A stretch of DNA of 64,000 nucleotides from Pseudomonadota bacterium (GCA_029558635.1 JAKQEE010000416.1:62001-126000), one strand, 5' to 3'; positions 1-10,241 are shown, counted from the first letter of the stretch. A program made the numbers and translations. Notes: generated from the letters alone by a model not told the origin.

Positions 1-1441
1 TCCCTTACGCGCGCAATCGGGTCTTTCAGGATGTCGCGTGCGGGGACCTTGTCATTACGCACATTGGCAACAAACGAGACATTGGCTCCGTTTTCAAGCA
101 TCCGCCGCACCAGATATGGCAACAAATCTTCATACGGTCCGACAGGCGCGTAAATCGTCACAGGCATTTGCTCGTCTTCGCGCAAAATTCCGCCCAACGC
201 CGCACCCATCCCGTGCAGCCTTTGAAATTCAAACCCTGTTAGATCATCCGCAGCAAAATCAAGAATGGCGGCGGCAGTATGCGCATTATGCGTGGCAAAC
301 ATAGGATAAATCGTCCCGCGCAATTTCAAAAGCTTTTGGGCGGCAGTCAAATAGGAAAGATCAGTCTGGCTCTTGCGCTGAAAGACCGGATAATCGGCCC
401 AGCCCGCCACTTGAGCGCGTTTGATTTCACCGTCCCAATACGCGCCTTTCACCAGACGAATTTGCAATTTCTGCCCAGTCGCGCGTGAAAGACCCGCCAC
501 ATAATCAATAACGTTAAGACAGCGGCGGTCATAGGCCTGAACCGCAATCCCCAGCCCGCCCCAGTTTTTATTTTGCTGCGCTTCCACGACCTGACGGATA
601 ATATCGAGAGAAATTTCAAGACGATCAGATTCCTCAGCATCAACGGTGAGGGGGATACCTTGCTCCGCTGCCATTTTGGAAAGTTCTAGCAACCGTAAAA
701 CCAATACTGGCACGCAATGCTCGGCATGTGTCCAGTGATAGCGCGGATGAAGGGCCGAGAGCTTCACCGACATACCGTGCCGTTTTTCAAGCGGCATAGT
801 CAGGTCGACATGTCGCCCGATTTCCAGCAATGCCCCTTTGTAACTTTCAAAATAGCGCTCGGCATCCTCGTCAGTGCGTGCGCCTTCACCCAGAATATCG
901 AAGGAACAGCGATACCCATGCGAGGCCGCCAATTCTTTACCTGTATTCAAGGCCTCAAGAATGGTTTGCCCCATCACAAATTGCCCCCCCAAATGACGCA
1001 CAGCTTCTTTCATGGCCCGACGCACTACCGGACGGGCAAAATTTCGTACCACCGGCAAATCGAGCGTTGTCTTGGCACTTTTGAGCGCGATACCGGCTAG
1101 TCGCATAAACAAATTCTTCTCACCCAGCCCTGTCCAATCCGAAGCCGCCAGCTTTTCGGCGATCAGACGATCTGCGGTTTCGGAATCGCGAATCCGCAGC
1201 AAAGATTCGGCCAAAGTCATCAAGGCTCGCCCTTCGGGCGACGCCAGCGAATAATGCTGCAGGAATGTCTCTATCTCTGAGTTTCCACTTCTTTCCATCC
1301 GGATTTTATCAACAAAACAGATGGATTTTTCCTCGATCCTTTTGGAACGCGCCTCGTTCCACTCGATTTGCTGCAGCAAATCAGCAAGAGTGTCAGACAA
1401 AGAACGGGAACCGCAAACGAAAAAAGGGGGAGTGTCGACCA
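1..1441 (-). CDS. putA: Proline dehydrogenase / delta-1-pyrroline-5-carboxylate dehydrogenase (PutA), N-terminal part; cut by the window edge
   Basis: Oxidises proline to glutamate in two steps; only the proline dehydrogenase half lies in the window (about 480 codons, running off the left edge). Read on the minus strand from the ATG at 1441, I see the PutA signatures in order: MSVKLSALHPRY, the DAEESDR strand, LVKGAYWDGEIKRAQ, ATHNAHT, EFQRLHGMGA and YAPVGPYEDLLPYL, which line the FAD barrel. The ribbon-helix-helix repressor domain of E. coli PutA is absent, so this looks like a non-autoregulating PutA. It diverges from xseA with only 48 bp between the chosen starts. Whether the aldehyde dehydrogenase domain follows cannot be seen; the N-terminal helical region suggests the bifunctional form. 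Confidence 0.93.
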
Positions 1442-1489
1442 TAGGAGAAATTATAGCATTTTTTGGTGAAACGGTGCAGAGTGTTTTCC

Positions 1490-2860
1490 ATGGATGATTT
1501 TGACGCCTCCCTTAGCCCGCAACCACGCGGAAATGTGCCGGAATTGACTGTTTCCGAATTGGCTTATTCGCTGAAACGCACGCTCGAAGACACTTACGGG
1601 CGGGTCAGGGTGCGCGGCGAACTCTCAAAGGTCAAAATCCACACCTCCGGCCACCTCTATTCCGATTTAAAGGATGCTGACGCCGTTTTGAACATCGTCT
1701 GCTGGCGCACAACCCTCGCAAAGCTTGGGCTGAAGCCCGAAGAAGGTCTGGACGTCATCTGTACGGGGAAAATCACGTCCTACCCCGCCCGTTCGAACTA
1801 CCAGATGGTCATTGAACAAATGGAACTGGCGGGCGAAGGCGCGCTTCTCAAAATGCTCGAAGACCGGAAAAAGCGCCTTGCCGCCGAAGGGTTGTTTGAC
1901 GAAGCCCGAAAACAACCGATCCCGGCCCTTCCGACAATCGTCGGCGTAGTGACATCCCCGACAGGAGCTGTGATCCGCGATATCCTCCACAGAATTGGCG
2001 ACCGATTCCCCCGCCCGGTTCTGGTCTGGCCCGTACGTGTTCAGGGAGCGGGCGCAGCCGAGGAAATCGCCGCAGCCATCAATGGCTTTAACACCATTCC
2101 TGAAAACGGCCCGATTCCGAAGCCGGACTTGTTGATCGTCGCCCGTGGCGGCGGATCTTTGGAAGACCTGATGCCCTTTAATGAGGAAATTGTTGTACGC
2201 GCCGCAGCCAATAGCAAAATACCCCTGATTTCAGCTGTAGGCCATGAAACAGACACTACTTTGATTGATTTCGCAGCCGATTTGCGCGCCCCGACCCCGA
2301 CTGCCGCAGCGGAACTGGCCGTTCCCGAACGCGCAGTCCTTATTTCAACAATAAATGACCTGAAAGGCAGGCTCCTGAACACCCTCGCCAGAAAAATCTC
2401 TCAGGACACGGAGAGGCTCGGTCATTTTTCAGCGCGTCTGGGCGACCCGGCCCGTTTGCTCGACATTAAAACCCAGACCCTCGACCATATCAGCGACCGC
2501 CTCTCACATAGCCTCGAACGCCGCCTGAACGAGGCCGGACAAAAGCTTCTGACCCTCGCGCCGCGTCTGGTCCACCCCGGCCAGATGATTGCCTTAGCGG
2601 AGAAATCCCTGAATCACAGCATTGAAAAGCTTCACCGTGCCGAAAAACACGCTTTGGACCACGCGGATCAAAGACTGGAGAGGGCTACACAGCTTCTGGA
2701 ACTTTTATCCTTCAAATCAACACTAAAACGGGGGTTTGCAGTTCTCCGTGACAAAAACCTGAAACCAGTGACCAGTGTAACGCAAACAACGGTTGGGGAA
2801 CGGCTGGTAGTTGAAATGAGTGACGGTCGCCTCAAAACAAACATTGAAGAGAAAATCTAA
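1490..2860 (+). CDS. xseA: Exodeoxyribonuclease VII large subunit
   Basis: Large subunit of ExoVII, a cytoplasmic single-strand DNA exonuclease of repair and recombination. The 456-residue protein opens with an OB-fold ([19 protein letters not shown], then [18 protein letters not shown]) and continues with the catalytic core: [61 protein letters not shown]. The C-terminal half is helical and the tail has the usual KRGFAVLRD strand. I start at the ATG at 1490; a TTG at 1463 is in frame but adds nine residues not typical of the family. The small subunit xseB is not in the window. Confidence 0.96.
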   Translation: MDDFDASLSPQPRGNVPELTVSELAYSLKRTLEDTYGRVRVRGELSKVKIHTSGHLYSDLKDADAVLNIVCWRTTLAKLGLKPEEGLDVICTGKITSYPARSNYQMVIEQMELAGEGALLKMLEDRKKRLAAEGLFDEARKQPIPALPTIVGVVTSPTGAVIRDILHRIGDRFPRPVLVWPVRVQGAGAAEEIAAAINGFNTIPENGPIPKPDLLIVARGGGSLEDLMPFNEEIVVRAAANSKIPLISAVGHETDTTLIDFAADLRAPTPTAAAELAVPERAVLISTINDLKGRLLNTLARKISQDTERLGHFSARLGDPARLLDIKTQTLDHISDRLSHSLERRLNEAGQKLLTLAPRLVHPGQMIALAEKSLNHSIEKLHRAEKHALDHADQRLERATQLLELLSFKSTLKRGFAVLRDKNLKPVTSVTQTTVGERLVVEMSDGRLKTNIEEKI

Positions 2861-2878
2861 ATAGCTTAAACACATTCC

Positions 2879-3382
2879 ATGCGCGTGACTTTATCAGAAC
2901 TGTTGGAAAAACTGGGTGTCAGCTATACGCTTTCGGCCTATGAAACCTGCCCATGGTCCGCCAGTGACGCAGAAACCGGAAAAACGTGCAGCGCCGAAGT
3001 CCGTATGAATCCAGACGGAAATGAAATCGAAGCCGAAATCCAAATTTTCTATGATTCTCCACCTCCTGGAAAAACCAGCATTGAACAAATTTTATGGTTC
3101 AAAGCAGCCCCCCACGTTCAGGACAAATGGGATACATCCGATCTCCGCATCAAGCGCGAAAGCTGGGTTGGAAAAATTTATAATTGGGAAGAAAAATGCT
3201 GTAACCTGTTCCGCGCCATCGTTACGGAACTTGAGCTTGGTCGCATTCCCGATATCGACGCCATCATCGAACGTGAAATGAACGAGAAAGAACGCTTCTC
3301 GGGTTCCCGCGGCGGCGGTGGCGGCAAAGCACCGAAAATTCGTCCTGAACAAATCCTCAATATGAAGGGCCAAGGGTTCTAA
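2879..3382 (+). CDS. Conserved hypothetical protein, 167 aa
   Basis: I do not recognise a named family. The protein is soluble, with no signal peptide or membrane segment. It has an acidic and aromatic N-terminal half containing three cysteines (CPW, KTCSAE and EEKCCN contexts), a likely beta-rich core, and a Gly-Ser-rich linker of six glycines near residues 145-152 before a basic tail (APKIRPEQILNMKGQGF). It follows xseA by 18 bp on the same strand and is probably co-transcribed. Length and tight spacing argue that it is a real gene. Confidence 0.75.
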   Translation: MRVTLSELLEKLGVSYTLSAYETCPWSASDAETGKTCSAEVRMNPDGNEIEAEIQIFYDSPPPGKTSIEQILWFKAAPHVQDKWDTSDLRIKRESWVGKIYNWEEKCCNLFRAIVTELELGRIPDIDAIIEREMNEKERFSGSRGGGGGKAPKIRPEQILNMKGQGF

Positions 3383-3406
3383 TATATTTACTTATAAATC
3401 AAAGAG

Positions 3407-4054
3407 TTAGTAAGCGACAACAATTCCGTATCCGGTGGCGATTTCCTTGAGACCGCCAACGCTCATCGCTCCGGTTCCTTCAAAAAACCAGTTCGGCCCA
3501 TTACGCTCCAGAAAACCAACAATGACGGCAGTAGCGTTGGGGCTTTCCGTGAACTCCTGATCGAGGTTAAAGCGCATCAATTCAATCCCATTCTCGTCAT
3601 TGACGACGCGCAGGAAAATGTTGCGCACACTCTGGAAATTGTGATTGCGAGTATCGGCTTCATAGATGGAAATAACGAAAGCCACACGGTTGACTTCAAA
3701 AGGGAGCGACATCAGATCAACCAGAGCGTTTTCATCATCTCCGTCACCCGCACCGGTGCGATTGTCGCCCATATGCTCGACCGCACCTTCTAAACTCTTG
3801 AGGTTATTGTAAAAAATGAAATCCTCATCCATACGGGTCTGCTCATGCCTATCCAACAGGAAAATGCTCAGATCAAGGTCCGGTGCCTCGCTCTCGAAGC
3901 CGACAACATCCCAGCCCACCCCCACCATAATACGGCGCAAAGTCGGATCAAGACGAGTCAGGTTAACCTGCTCTCCGCGCTTGAGTTTAAAGCTCTCATT
4001 CTCGTCGCCCATAATATCGACAACCGAGCTTCTGGTAATTTCTACATCACTCAT
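3407..4054 (-). CDS. TerD-family stress protein (calcium-binding type)
   Basis: A 215-residue TerD-domain protein of the tellurite-resistance/stress-protein family. Visible hallmarks are the strand DLDLSIFLLD near residues 80-90, the Ca-binding loop GDNRTGAGDGDDE near residues 117-129, and the closing AMSVGGLKEIATGYG. Such proteins are cytoplasmic or membrane-associated Ca2+ binders linked to envelope and oxidative stress; substrate and partners are unknown. It diverges from mnmG across a 142-bp gap, in a position where alphaproteobacteria often carry mnmE. A second TerD-like gene lies at 8685-9437. No terABC genes accompany them here. Confidence 0.88.
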   Translation of the reverse strand: MSDVEITRSSVVDIMGDENESFKLKRGEQVNLTRLDPTLRRIMVGVGWDVVGFESEAPDLDLSIFLLDRHEQTRMDEDFIFYNNLKSLEGAVEHMGDNRTGAGDGDDENALVDLMSLPFEVNRVAFVISIYEADTRNHNFQSVRNIFLRVVNDENGIELMRFNLDQEFTESPNATAVIVGFLERNGPNWFFEGTGAMSVGGLKEIATGYGIVVAY

Positions 4055-4166
4055 ACTAAAAACCTTTCAAGGTGAACTGGCTGTTCACAGCCTATTTTGC
4101 CACGGAACAGCTTGCCACAAAAGTCCTTAATAACGGGTTATGAAAGGAAGTAAAATAAATTGCAAA

Positions 4167-4175
4167 TTATCCACA
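4167..4175 (+). promoter_or_regulatory. Consensus DnaA box upstream of mnmG
   Basis: TTATCCACA matches the bacterial DnaA box consensus TTATNCACA exactly. It sits 21 bp before the mnmG ATG, inside the 142-bp divergent gap between the TerD gene and mnmG. One box alone does not make an origin; it may regulate mnmG or titrate DnaA. A weaker match, CTGTTCACA, lies about 80 bp upstream. Confidence 0.55.
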
Positions 4176-4196
4176 GAATCTTGTAAAACACCCCCT

Positions 4197-6095
4197 ATGA
4201 GCGACTTGAATTTCAATGTCATTGTAATTGGTGGAGGCCATGCCGGATGTGAAGCGGCAGCAGCTGCCGCACGTATGGGCGCAAAAACGGCCCTCGTGAC
4301 CCACAAATTCGAGACAATCGGCGTCATGTCCTGTAATCCTGCCATCGGCGGACTGGGAAAAGGTCATTTGGTCCGTGAAATTGACGCACTGGACGGCGTC
4401 ATGGGCCGCGCCATTGACCAATCAGGTATACAGTTCCGTATGCTCAATGCCTCGAAAGGTCCAGCTGTCAGGGGGCCGCGCGCGCAAGCCGACCGCAAAT
4501 TGTACCGCCTTTCTATGCAGGATATACTTTTAAATTATGAAAATCTGGAAATTATTTCCTGCCCTGCCGAAGGCCTTATTACAGAAGAAAATCAAAGAGT
4601 TACAGGCGTAATTCTGGCCGATGGCCGCACCTTGAAAGCCGGGGCTGTCGTCATCACCACCGGAACATTCCTGCGCGGAATCATCCACCAAGGGGAAACC
4701 CAGACGCCCGCAGGACGCATGGGCGACCCTCCATCGGTTGGGCTAGCTTTGGCCCTTGAAAAGCTGAATCTGCCGCTAGGACGCCTAAAAACCGGAACGC
4801 CAGCACGTCTGGACGGCCGGACGATCAACTGGGGCATTCTGGAAGAGCAAAAGGGTGACGATCCTCCCCAACCCTTCTCGTTCCTGACCGACAAAGTCAC
4901 CGTGCCACAAATCTCATGCTTTGTGACCCACACGACGGCAGAAACACACGAAGTCATCCGCGAGAATATCAGCCGCGCCCCGATGTATTCCGGCCAGATC
5001 AAAAGCCGCGGCCCGCGCTACTGCCCGTCCATCGAAGACAAAATCATGCGTTTTGCTGATAAGGAACGGCACCAGATTTTTCTCGAACCTGAGGGGCTTG
5101 ACGACCCCACCGTTTACCCCAACGGGATATCGACCTCCCTGCCAATTGACGTGCAGGACAAGATCATCCATTCGATCCCCGGACTCGAAAATGTCCATGT
5201 TTTTCAATATGGTTACGCCATAGAGTATGATTTCTGCGACCCGCGCCACCTGACCTCGGCTCTTCAGAGCAAAACGATCAAGGGGCTGTTTCTAGCTGGT
5301 CAAATCAACGGCACCACCGGCTATGAAGAGGCCGCTGCACAAGGCCTCATGGCGGGAATTAACGCCGCACTCTATGCGGGTTGCGCAAATGATGTTTCAC
5401 GTGAAACTTTCGAATCATTTTCCTTGGACCGCAGCGAGGCCTATATCGGCGTCATGATCGACGATCTGATCACACGTGGCGCCCCCGAACCCTACCGTAT
5501 GTTTACCAGCCGCGCCGAATACCGCCTCAAAATGCGTGCTGATAACGCCGACCAGCGCCTGACCCCAAAAGGACTTGAAATCGGATGTATCCGCAACGAG
5601 CGCACCCGGCGCTGGGGCGAAAAATCCGAAAATCTCGAAAAGGCTCGTGATCTAGCGGACTCCCTTAAAATGAGTCCGAATGAATTGGAGACCAACAGCA
5701 TCACCGTCAATCGCGACGGCATCCGCCGCTCGGTCTTTGATCTGCTCCGTATGCCAGATATTAATTGGGCCGAAATGACCCGAATCTGGCCGGAACTGGG
5801 GGAATTTGGGCCGGATATCGCCGAACAAATCGAAATTGACGCTGCCTATTCCGGATATCTGGACCGGCAGGAAGCGGATATTCTGGCTTTCAAAAAGGAT
5901 GAGTCTCTGATCATCCCCGAAAGCCTTAACTACAAAGAGGTCGGAAGCCTTTCAATCGAGATACGGACAAAACTTGAGGATATTCGTCCCGCGACGCTCG
6001 GCGCCGCCTCGCGTATCCCTGGTGTAACGCCGGCAGCCATTATGGCCCTTCTCCGTCATGTCAAGAGAAAAGACACCCCTTCAGATGCCGCCTAA
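4197..6095 (+). CDS. mnmG: tRNA uridine-5-carboxymethylaminomethyl modification enzyme MnmG (GidA)
   Basis: FAD-dependent enzyme that, with MnmE, installs carboxymethylaminomethyl groups on U34 of several tRNAs. The 632-residue protein shows the FAD dinucleotide motif [12 protein letters not shown] at its N terminus, [24 protein letters not shown], the LKTGTPARL segment, [17 protein letters not shown], and the C-terminal helical domain ending in [17 protein letters not shown] start at 4197 because the family begins right at the FAD motif; an in-frame ATG at 4140 would add 19 atypical residues. It overlaps rsmG. The partner gene mnmE is not adjacent, unlike in many relatives. An exact parS site lies within the gene at 5393-5408. 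Confidence 0.97.
   Translation: MSDLNFNVIVIGGGHAGCEAAAAAARMGAKTALVTHKFETIGVMSCNPAIGGLGKGHLVREIDALDGVMGRAIDQSGIQFRMLNASKGPAVRGPRAQADRKLYRLSMQDILLNYENLEIISCPAEGLITEENQRVTGVILADGRTLKAGAVVITTGTFLRGIIHQGETQTPAGRMGDPPSVGLALALEKLNLPLGRLKTGTPARLDGRTINWGILEEQKGDDPPQPFSFLTDKVTVPQISCFVTHTTAETHEVIRENISRAPMYSGQIKSRGPRYCPSIEDKIMRFADKERHQIFLEPEGLDDPTVYPNGISTSLPIDVQDKIIHSIPGLENVHVFQYGYAIEYDFCDPRHLTSALQSKTIKGLFLAGQINGTTGYEEAAAQGLMAGINAALYAGCANDVSRETFESFSLDRSEAYIGVMIDDLITRGAPEPYRMFTSRAEYRLKMRADNADQRLTPKGLEIGCIRNERTRRWGEKSENLEKARDLADSLKMSPNELETNSITVNRDGIRRSVFDLLRMPDINWAEMTRIWPELGEFGPDIAEQIEIDAAYSGYLDRQEADILAFKKDESLIIPESLNYKEVGSLSIEIRTKLEDIRPATLGAASRIPGVTPAAIMALLRHVKRKDTPSDAA
5393..5408 (+). promoter_or_regulatory. 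parS centromere-like site 1 (within mnmG)
   Basis: TGTTTCACGTGAAACT is identical to the universal parS palindrome TGTTTCACGTGAAACA in 15 of 16 positions, and the 14-bp core palindrome is perfect. Chromosomal ParB nucleates on such sites. It lies inside the mnmG coding sequence, about 2.3 kb before parB. Confidence 0.92.
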
Positions 6096-6675
6096 CTTGA
6101 ATCAAAAACTCTATATATATAAGTCGCTTCTCCTGAAATGGTCCAAGGCCATAAATTTGGTCGCCCCATCCACCCTGACGGAAATCGAAACCCGCCACTT
6201 CGAAGATTCCCTCCAACTCCTCCCCCATATTCCTGAAGAAACCAAAACACTGATAGATATCGGATCAGGAGCCGGATTTCCCGGCTTGGCGCTCGCTCTC
6301 GCTCGCGCCAGTTTTACGGTTCACCTCGTAGAAAGCGACCAAAAAAAATGCGCCTTCCTTTCTACTGTTTCACGTGAAACTTTTACCCCCATCATTATCC
6401 ACAACAATCGTGTAGAAAATGTGGATATTAAAGAAATTGGGCCAGAAATCGTCACCGCCCGTGCTCTGGCTTCCCTAACCGACCTTCTAACAATGACCCA
6501 AAACTGGTGGCAAATCATCCCATCCCTGACCCTGATTTTCCTCAAAGGAGAGAAAGCAGATGATGAAATAGCCGATGCTCTCCGGAAGTTTAAATTCTCT
6601 TTTGAGACAATTCAGAGTAAAACTGACCCTAAAGGATGTGTTCTCATCCTCAAAAATGTCAGCGCTAAGGAATAA
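6058..6675 (+). CDS. rsmG: 16S rRNA (guanine-527-N7)-methyltransferase RsmG (GidB)
   Basis: SAM-dependent methyltransferase that modifies G527 (E. coli numbering) of 16S rRNA. The 205-residue protein has the expected [16 protein letters not shown] segment, [13 protein letters not shown], and the SAM-binding loop [14 protein letters not shown], then the VENVDIKEI strand and the [10 protein letters not shown] motif. The ATG at 6058 overlaps the end of mnmG by 38 bp; a second in-frame ATG at 6085 is also possible, and the SREKT residues before it resemble the usual N terminus. It carries parS site 2. Confidence 0.95.
   Translation: MSREKTPLQMPPNLNQKLYIYKSLLLKWSKAINLVAPSTLTEIETRHFEDSLQLLPHIPEETKTLIDIGSGAGFPGLALALARASFTVHLVESDQKKCAFLSTVSRETFTPIIIHNNRVENVDIKEIGPEIVTARALASLTDLLTMTQNWWQIIPSLTLIFLKGEKADDEIADALRKFKFSFETIQSKTDPKGCVLILKNVSAKE
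6366..6381 (+). promoter_or_regulatory. parS centromere-like site 2 (within rsmG)
   Basis: A second copy of TGTTTCACGTGAAACT, identical to the site at 5393-5408, lies inside rsmG 385 bp before parA. Two identical 16-mers in neighbouring genes, one of them next to parAB, make chance unlikely. Confidence 0.92.
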
Positions 6676-6765
6676 CTTTTATTGACGACTCGGATCGAAA
6701 CTGTATAGTCTTGCCTATCCAGACAGTTACCGCAGATTTTAAAAGCAGAAAAACGAGGCATTTTA

Positions 6766-7671
6766 ATGATCCCGGCCATTCACGCGTCCCCGACCGCCCT
6801 CAAACCTTTAGACCAGAATAACCAAGGCACAGCAGGTAAAATGCCCCGCCTTCTAGCTGTTGCCAACCAGAAAGGCGGCGTTGGCAAAACCACAACCGCC
6901 GTGAATCTCGCCACCGCGTTGGCCGCCGTCGGCAAACGCGTCCTTTTGATTGATTTGGACCCGCAGGGCAACGCCTCCACCGGATTGGGCGTTAAACGCT
7001 CCGATATCCGCAAAAGCGCTTATGATTTGATTTTCGAAGAGGGCTTGAATGCTGCCGAACTGGCCGTCCCGACAAAAGTCCCAGGCCTTTACGTCGTTCC
7101 GTCTTCCATGCACTTGGCTGGCGCCGAAATCGAACTCGTCACCGCCAAACGCCGCGAATACCGCCTACGCGAAGCCCTGCGCCGCCCGCTGCCTTTCGAC
7201 TACGTCATTACCGACTGCCCACCATCCTTGTCGCTCGTAACTCTGAATGCTCTGGTGGCTGTGGACGCCATCGTTGTCCCGCTTCAATGCGAATTCTATG
7301 CGCTCGAAGGTCTCTCGCACCTCGTCAAAACCATCGACCGAGTACGCCAGCATTTCAATCCGAAACTCGATATTCACGGGGTGTTGCTGACCATGTACGA
7401 TCCACGCAACCGCCTCTCCGGCGCGGTCGCCGACGACGTGCGCGAATTCTTCGGCGAAAAAGTCTACCAGACCGTAATTCCGCGTAACGTCCGCCTGTCT
7501 GAAGCACCATCATATGGATTGCCTGCAATTGTTTACGACATGAAATGCCCTGGGGCGCGGGCCTATATCCATCTGGCCAGCGAAATCATCCGCCGCGAGA
7601 AAAAACTCCTGACCGAACAGGAAATTCAGAACCAGAATAACGAACATTACACCAAGGAAGAAGCCGTATGA
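6766..7671 (+). CDS. parA: Chromosome partitioning ATPase ParA (Soj)
   Basis: Nucleoid-bound ATPase that segregates the ParB-parS complex. The deviant Walker A KGGVGKTTTAVNLA, the switch strand LLIDLDPQGNASTGLG, VITDCPPSLSLVTLNALVA and LQCEFYALEGLSHL are all present in a 301-residue protein. The ATG at 6766 is preceded by GAGG at good spacing and gives a 24-residue extension before the usual start (MPRLLAVANQKGG); an internal ATG at 6841 would give the standard length. It overlaps parB by ATGA. Confidence 0.97.
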   Translation: MIPAIHASPTALKPLDQNNQGTAGKMPRLLAVANQKGGVGKTTTAVNLATALAAVGKRVLLIDLDPQGNASTGLGVKRSDIRKSAYDLIFEEGLNAAELAVPTKVPGLYVVPSSMHLAGAEIELVTAKRREYRLREALRRPLPFDYVITDCPPSLSLVTLNALVAVDAIVVPLQCEFYALEGLSHLVKTIDRVRQHFNPKLDIHGVLLTMYDPRNRLSGAVADDVREFFGEKVYQTVIPRNVRLSEAPSYGLPAIVYDMKCPGARAYIHLASEIIRREKKLLTEQEIQNQNNEHYTKEEAV

Positions 7672-8660
7672 ACGCCGAAGAAACTAACATCAAACGCCGC
7701 GGCTTGGGCCGTGGACTGAACGCACTGTTCGGCGATGATGAAATCGACATGGACACTCCGATTTCCATAAATGATGGGGCTGAAAAAGGCGAAACATCCA
7801 CGAACGAACAAGGCTCTGGACCAAACCGCCGCCTGATTTCAATCGGCCAGATCATCCCCGGCATCTACCAGCCGCGCCATATTTTCAAGGATGAATCGCT
7901 TGCGGAACTCGCCGGATCTATTCGTCAACACGGCTTGATCCAGCCCATTCTGGTACGTCCGCACCCGCAGCAAAGCGGCGCATTCGAGATCGTCGCCGGT
8001 GAACGCAGATGGCGCGCCGCCCAGTTGGCGCAGCTCCACGAAGTTCCGGTGATCATCCGCGAACTTGATGATACGACAACACTTGAAATCGCGCTGATTG
8101 AAAACCTTCAACGTGAGGATTTGAACGCACTCGACGAAGCACGCGCCCTCCGTCAATTGGCTGACCAGTTCGAATACACCCACGAACAAGTGGCGGAAAA
8201 AGTCGGGAAAAGCCGCTCCTACGTCGCCAATATGCTGCGCCTCAACGATCTGGCCCCCGCCGTGCAATCCATGGTCTCAGACGGCAAATTGTCCGCCGGT
8301 CATGCCCGCACCTTGTTGATCCTTGACCACGATCAACAGGAAGAACAGGCCAAAAAAATTGTTGCACTGGGCCTGAGCGTTCGCCAAACCGAAAAGATGA
8401 TTGCCGACCTTTCTGGCCGAGACATCAAGAAACGCACAACCAAACTAGGTAAAAAAATTGCTGCACAAAATGACGACAAAGACCTCAATACCATCGCGCT
8501 CGAGAAAGAGGTCTCGAACGTGCTGGGCATGACAGTGAGCATCGACATGACTTCAGCTCAGGAGGGCGTTATGAGCATCCAGTTCAAATCGCTTGACCAG
8601 CTTGATGAAGTGCTGCATCGTCTCTCCCATAACCCCGGCCGTCTGGCCATCAGGGGTTAA
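7668..8660 (+). CDS. parB: Chromosome partitioning protein ParB (Spo0J)
   Basis: CTP-dependent parS-binding clamp. It begins with the typical basic segment RRGLGRGLNALFGDD, followed by IIPGIYQPRHIF, the CTPase motif GERRWRAAQLAQL, ENLQREDLNALDEARA, and the helix-turn-helix EQVAEKVGKSRSYVANMLRL. The C-terminal dimerisation domain ends near 330 residues, normal length. Its start overlaps the parA stop, so both are translated from one message. Three parS-type sites within 15 kb are its likely targets. Confidence 0.97.
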   Translation: MNAEETNIKRRGLGRGLNALFGDDEIDMDTPISINDGAEKGETSTNEQGSGPNRRLISIGQIIPGIYQPRHIFKDESLAELAGSIRQHGLIQPILVRPHPQQSGAFEIVAGERRWRAAQLAQLHEVPVIIRELDDTTTLEIALIENLQREDLNALDEARALRQLADQFEYTHEQVAEKVGKSRSYVANMLRLNDLAPAVQSMVSDGKLSAGHARTLLILDHDQQEEQAKKIVALGLSVRQTEKMIADLSGRDIKKRTTKLGKKIAAQNDDKDLNTIALEKEVSNVLGMTVSIDMTSAQEGVMSIQFKSLDQLDEVLHRLSHNPGRLAIRG

Positions 8661-8684
8661 TCGAGGGTTAGGAGAACTTATATC

Positions 8685-9437
8685 ATGGCGCAAGACGATA
8701 ACACCGGCGGATCACTCAATTCCCTGATGGAAGCTACCCGCGTTCGTTCGCAATTTTCCGGCCACCGCGGATCTCTGGGCGCAGCCGGATATATTGATCC
8801 GAACGATCAGGATATCAACGCAGACTTTTTGGGCCGCCGCAACGACACGCTCTCGATCTCTCCACCACCTGAGGGATTTGGTGATGTGCGTATTGGCGCC
8901 GCATGGGACAACCAGACACAGCCCGACACATCTTTCCTCGGAAAACTATTTAAAAAATCAAAACCCGTCGACATCGACCTCGATCTGGGCATTCTTTATG
9001 AGTTGAAAGACGGCAGTCGCGGAGCAGTCCAAGCCTTCGGCGACCTGATGGGTCATTATAACGAACCGCCCTATCTCTCCCTGTCGGGCGATGAGCGCAC
9101 CGGAGATGCCGAAGGCGACGATGAATACGCTCACCTCAATGGCAAACACTGGCCCGATTTCAAACGCATTCTGGTCTATGTCTATATCTATCAGGGTGCC
9201 CTCGATTGGGCGATGGTCCGTCCGCAAATTCACATCCGCGTTCCCGGCCAGAAACCGATGATTGTCACCTTATCGAGCCACCATAAAGGTCTGGGCCTTT
9301 GCGCTATTGCGGGGATTGAAAATATTCGCGACGGCATGGTGGTGACGAACTACACCGAATACTTCCCCGGCCACGCTGAAATGGATCGCGCCTTCGGCTT
9401 CGGCATCGAATGGGAAGAAGGCTTTAAATCAGCCTAA
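8685..9437 (+). CDS. TerD/TerA-like stress protein, downstream of parB
   Basis: A 250-residue protein whose residues 90-250 form a TerD-type domain: DIDLDLGILYELKDGSRGAVQAFG, the Ca-binding-like loop SGDERTGDAEGDDEYAHLNG, and the closing AFGFGIEWEEG. The first 90 residues are polar, Gly/Asn/Asp-rich and probably disordered. It starts 24 bp after parB with a clear AGGAGA ribosome site, so it is probably part of the parAB transcript, an unusual place for this family. It overlaps the convergent aroE by 9 bp. A cellular role cannot be read from the sequence; Ca2+ binding is inferred from the loop. Confidence 0.85.
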   Translation: MAQDDNTGGSLNSLMEATRVRSQFSGHRGSLGAAGYIDPNDQDINADFLGRRNDTLSISPPPEGFGDVRIGAAWDNQTQPDTSFLGKLFKKSKPVDIDLDLGILYELKDGSRGAVQAFGDLMGHYNEPPYLSLSGDERTGDAEGDDEYAHLNGKHWPDFKRILVYVYIYQGALDWAMVRPQIHIRVPGQKPMIVTLSSHHKGLGLCAIAGIENIRDGMVVTNYTEYFPGHAEMDRAFGFGIEWEEGFKSA

Positions 9438-10241
9438 AACCAGCTTTTGCAGCTCGGCATCAACATCGGGCATCACCCCGAACCATTTGGCAAAGGCAGG
9501 TCGTGCCTGATGCAACAGCATGCCAATTCCCGTGATGGTCTGAAGGCCTCTACCGGAAGCCTGCCGCAACAATTCCGTCTCCAACGGCGCATAAACGATA
9601 TCTGCTACGGCAACATTCTCATGCGCTGCAGATAAATCAATCTCCAGCGGAGCCTGTCCCTTCATTCCCAAAGAAGTCGTATTAACGATGAAATCAACCC
9701 GTCCGACCAGATCATTGCGCAAATCCCACTCTCCGGCTTCGCAGGAAAAGCTGCGCGCCAATTCCTGTGCTTTCTCGGCTGTTCTGTTAACAACCGCAAT
9801 TCGTGAAGCCCCAAGCGTATAAAGAGCATCAATCACCGCACGAGCAGCCCCACCAGCCCCCAGAACCAGGGCCGTTTTCCCTATCAAATCAAAATCCGGC
9901 AAAGTTTCACGCACATTCTGGGCAAATCCGAAAGAATCGGTATTGTCCCCTTCCAGTGTCCTGTCTTCACGAACGCTCACCATATTCACCGCACCGATTT
10001 TTTGTGCGCTTTCCGTCAAACTGCAGCATAAATCCATGATCGTTTGCTTATGCGGAATCGTGACATTGAACCCCGAAAGCCCCGCATCCACCAGCCTCTG
10101 AACGCCCTCTTTCAGGTGACTAGGCTCAATCGCAAATTTATCGTAACTTCCTGAAATTGAATATTTTTTTAGCCAATACCCATGAATGAGTGGCGACTTG
10201 CTATGTTCAATCGGAAACCCGATGACTCCGGTCTTGATCAT
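9429..10241 (-). CDS. aroE: Shikimate dehydrogenase (NADP+)
   Basis: Reduces 3-dehydroshikimate to shikimate in aromatic amino acid synthesis. The 270-residue protein has the substrate site GFPIEHSKSPLIH at its N terminus, GFNVTIPHKQ with the catalytic Lys, GDNTDSFGF, the NADP fold LVLGAGGAARAV with NRT after the second strand, and the late GMLLHQ. ATGA overlap with ppsR indicates co-transcription. In Caulobacter-type genomes maf sits between these two genes; it is missing here. Confidence 0.96.
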   Translation of the reverse strand: MIKTGVIGFPIEHSKSPLIHGYWLKKYSISGSYDKFAIEPSHLKEGVQRLVDAGLSGFNVTIPHKQTIMDLCCSLTESAQKIGAVNMVSVREDRTLEGDNTDSFGFAQNVRETLPDFDLIGKTALVLGAGGAARAVIDALYTLGASRIAVVNRTAEKAQELARSFSCEAGEWDLRNDLVGRVDFIVNTTSLGMKGQAPLEIDLSAAHENVAVADIVYAPLETELLRQASGRGLQTITGIGMLLHQARPAFAKWFGVMPDVDAELQKLVLG

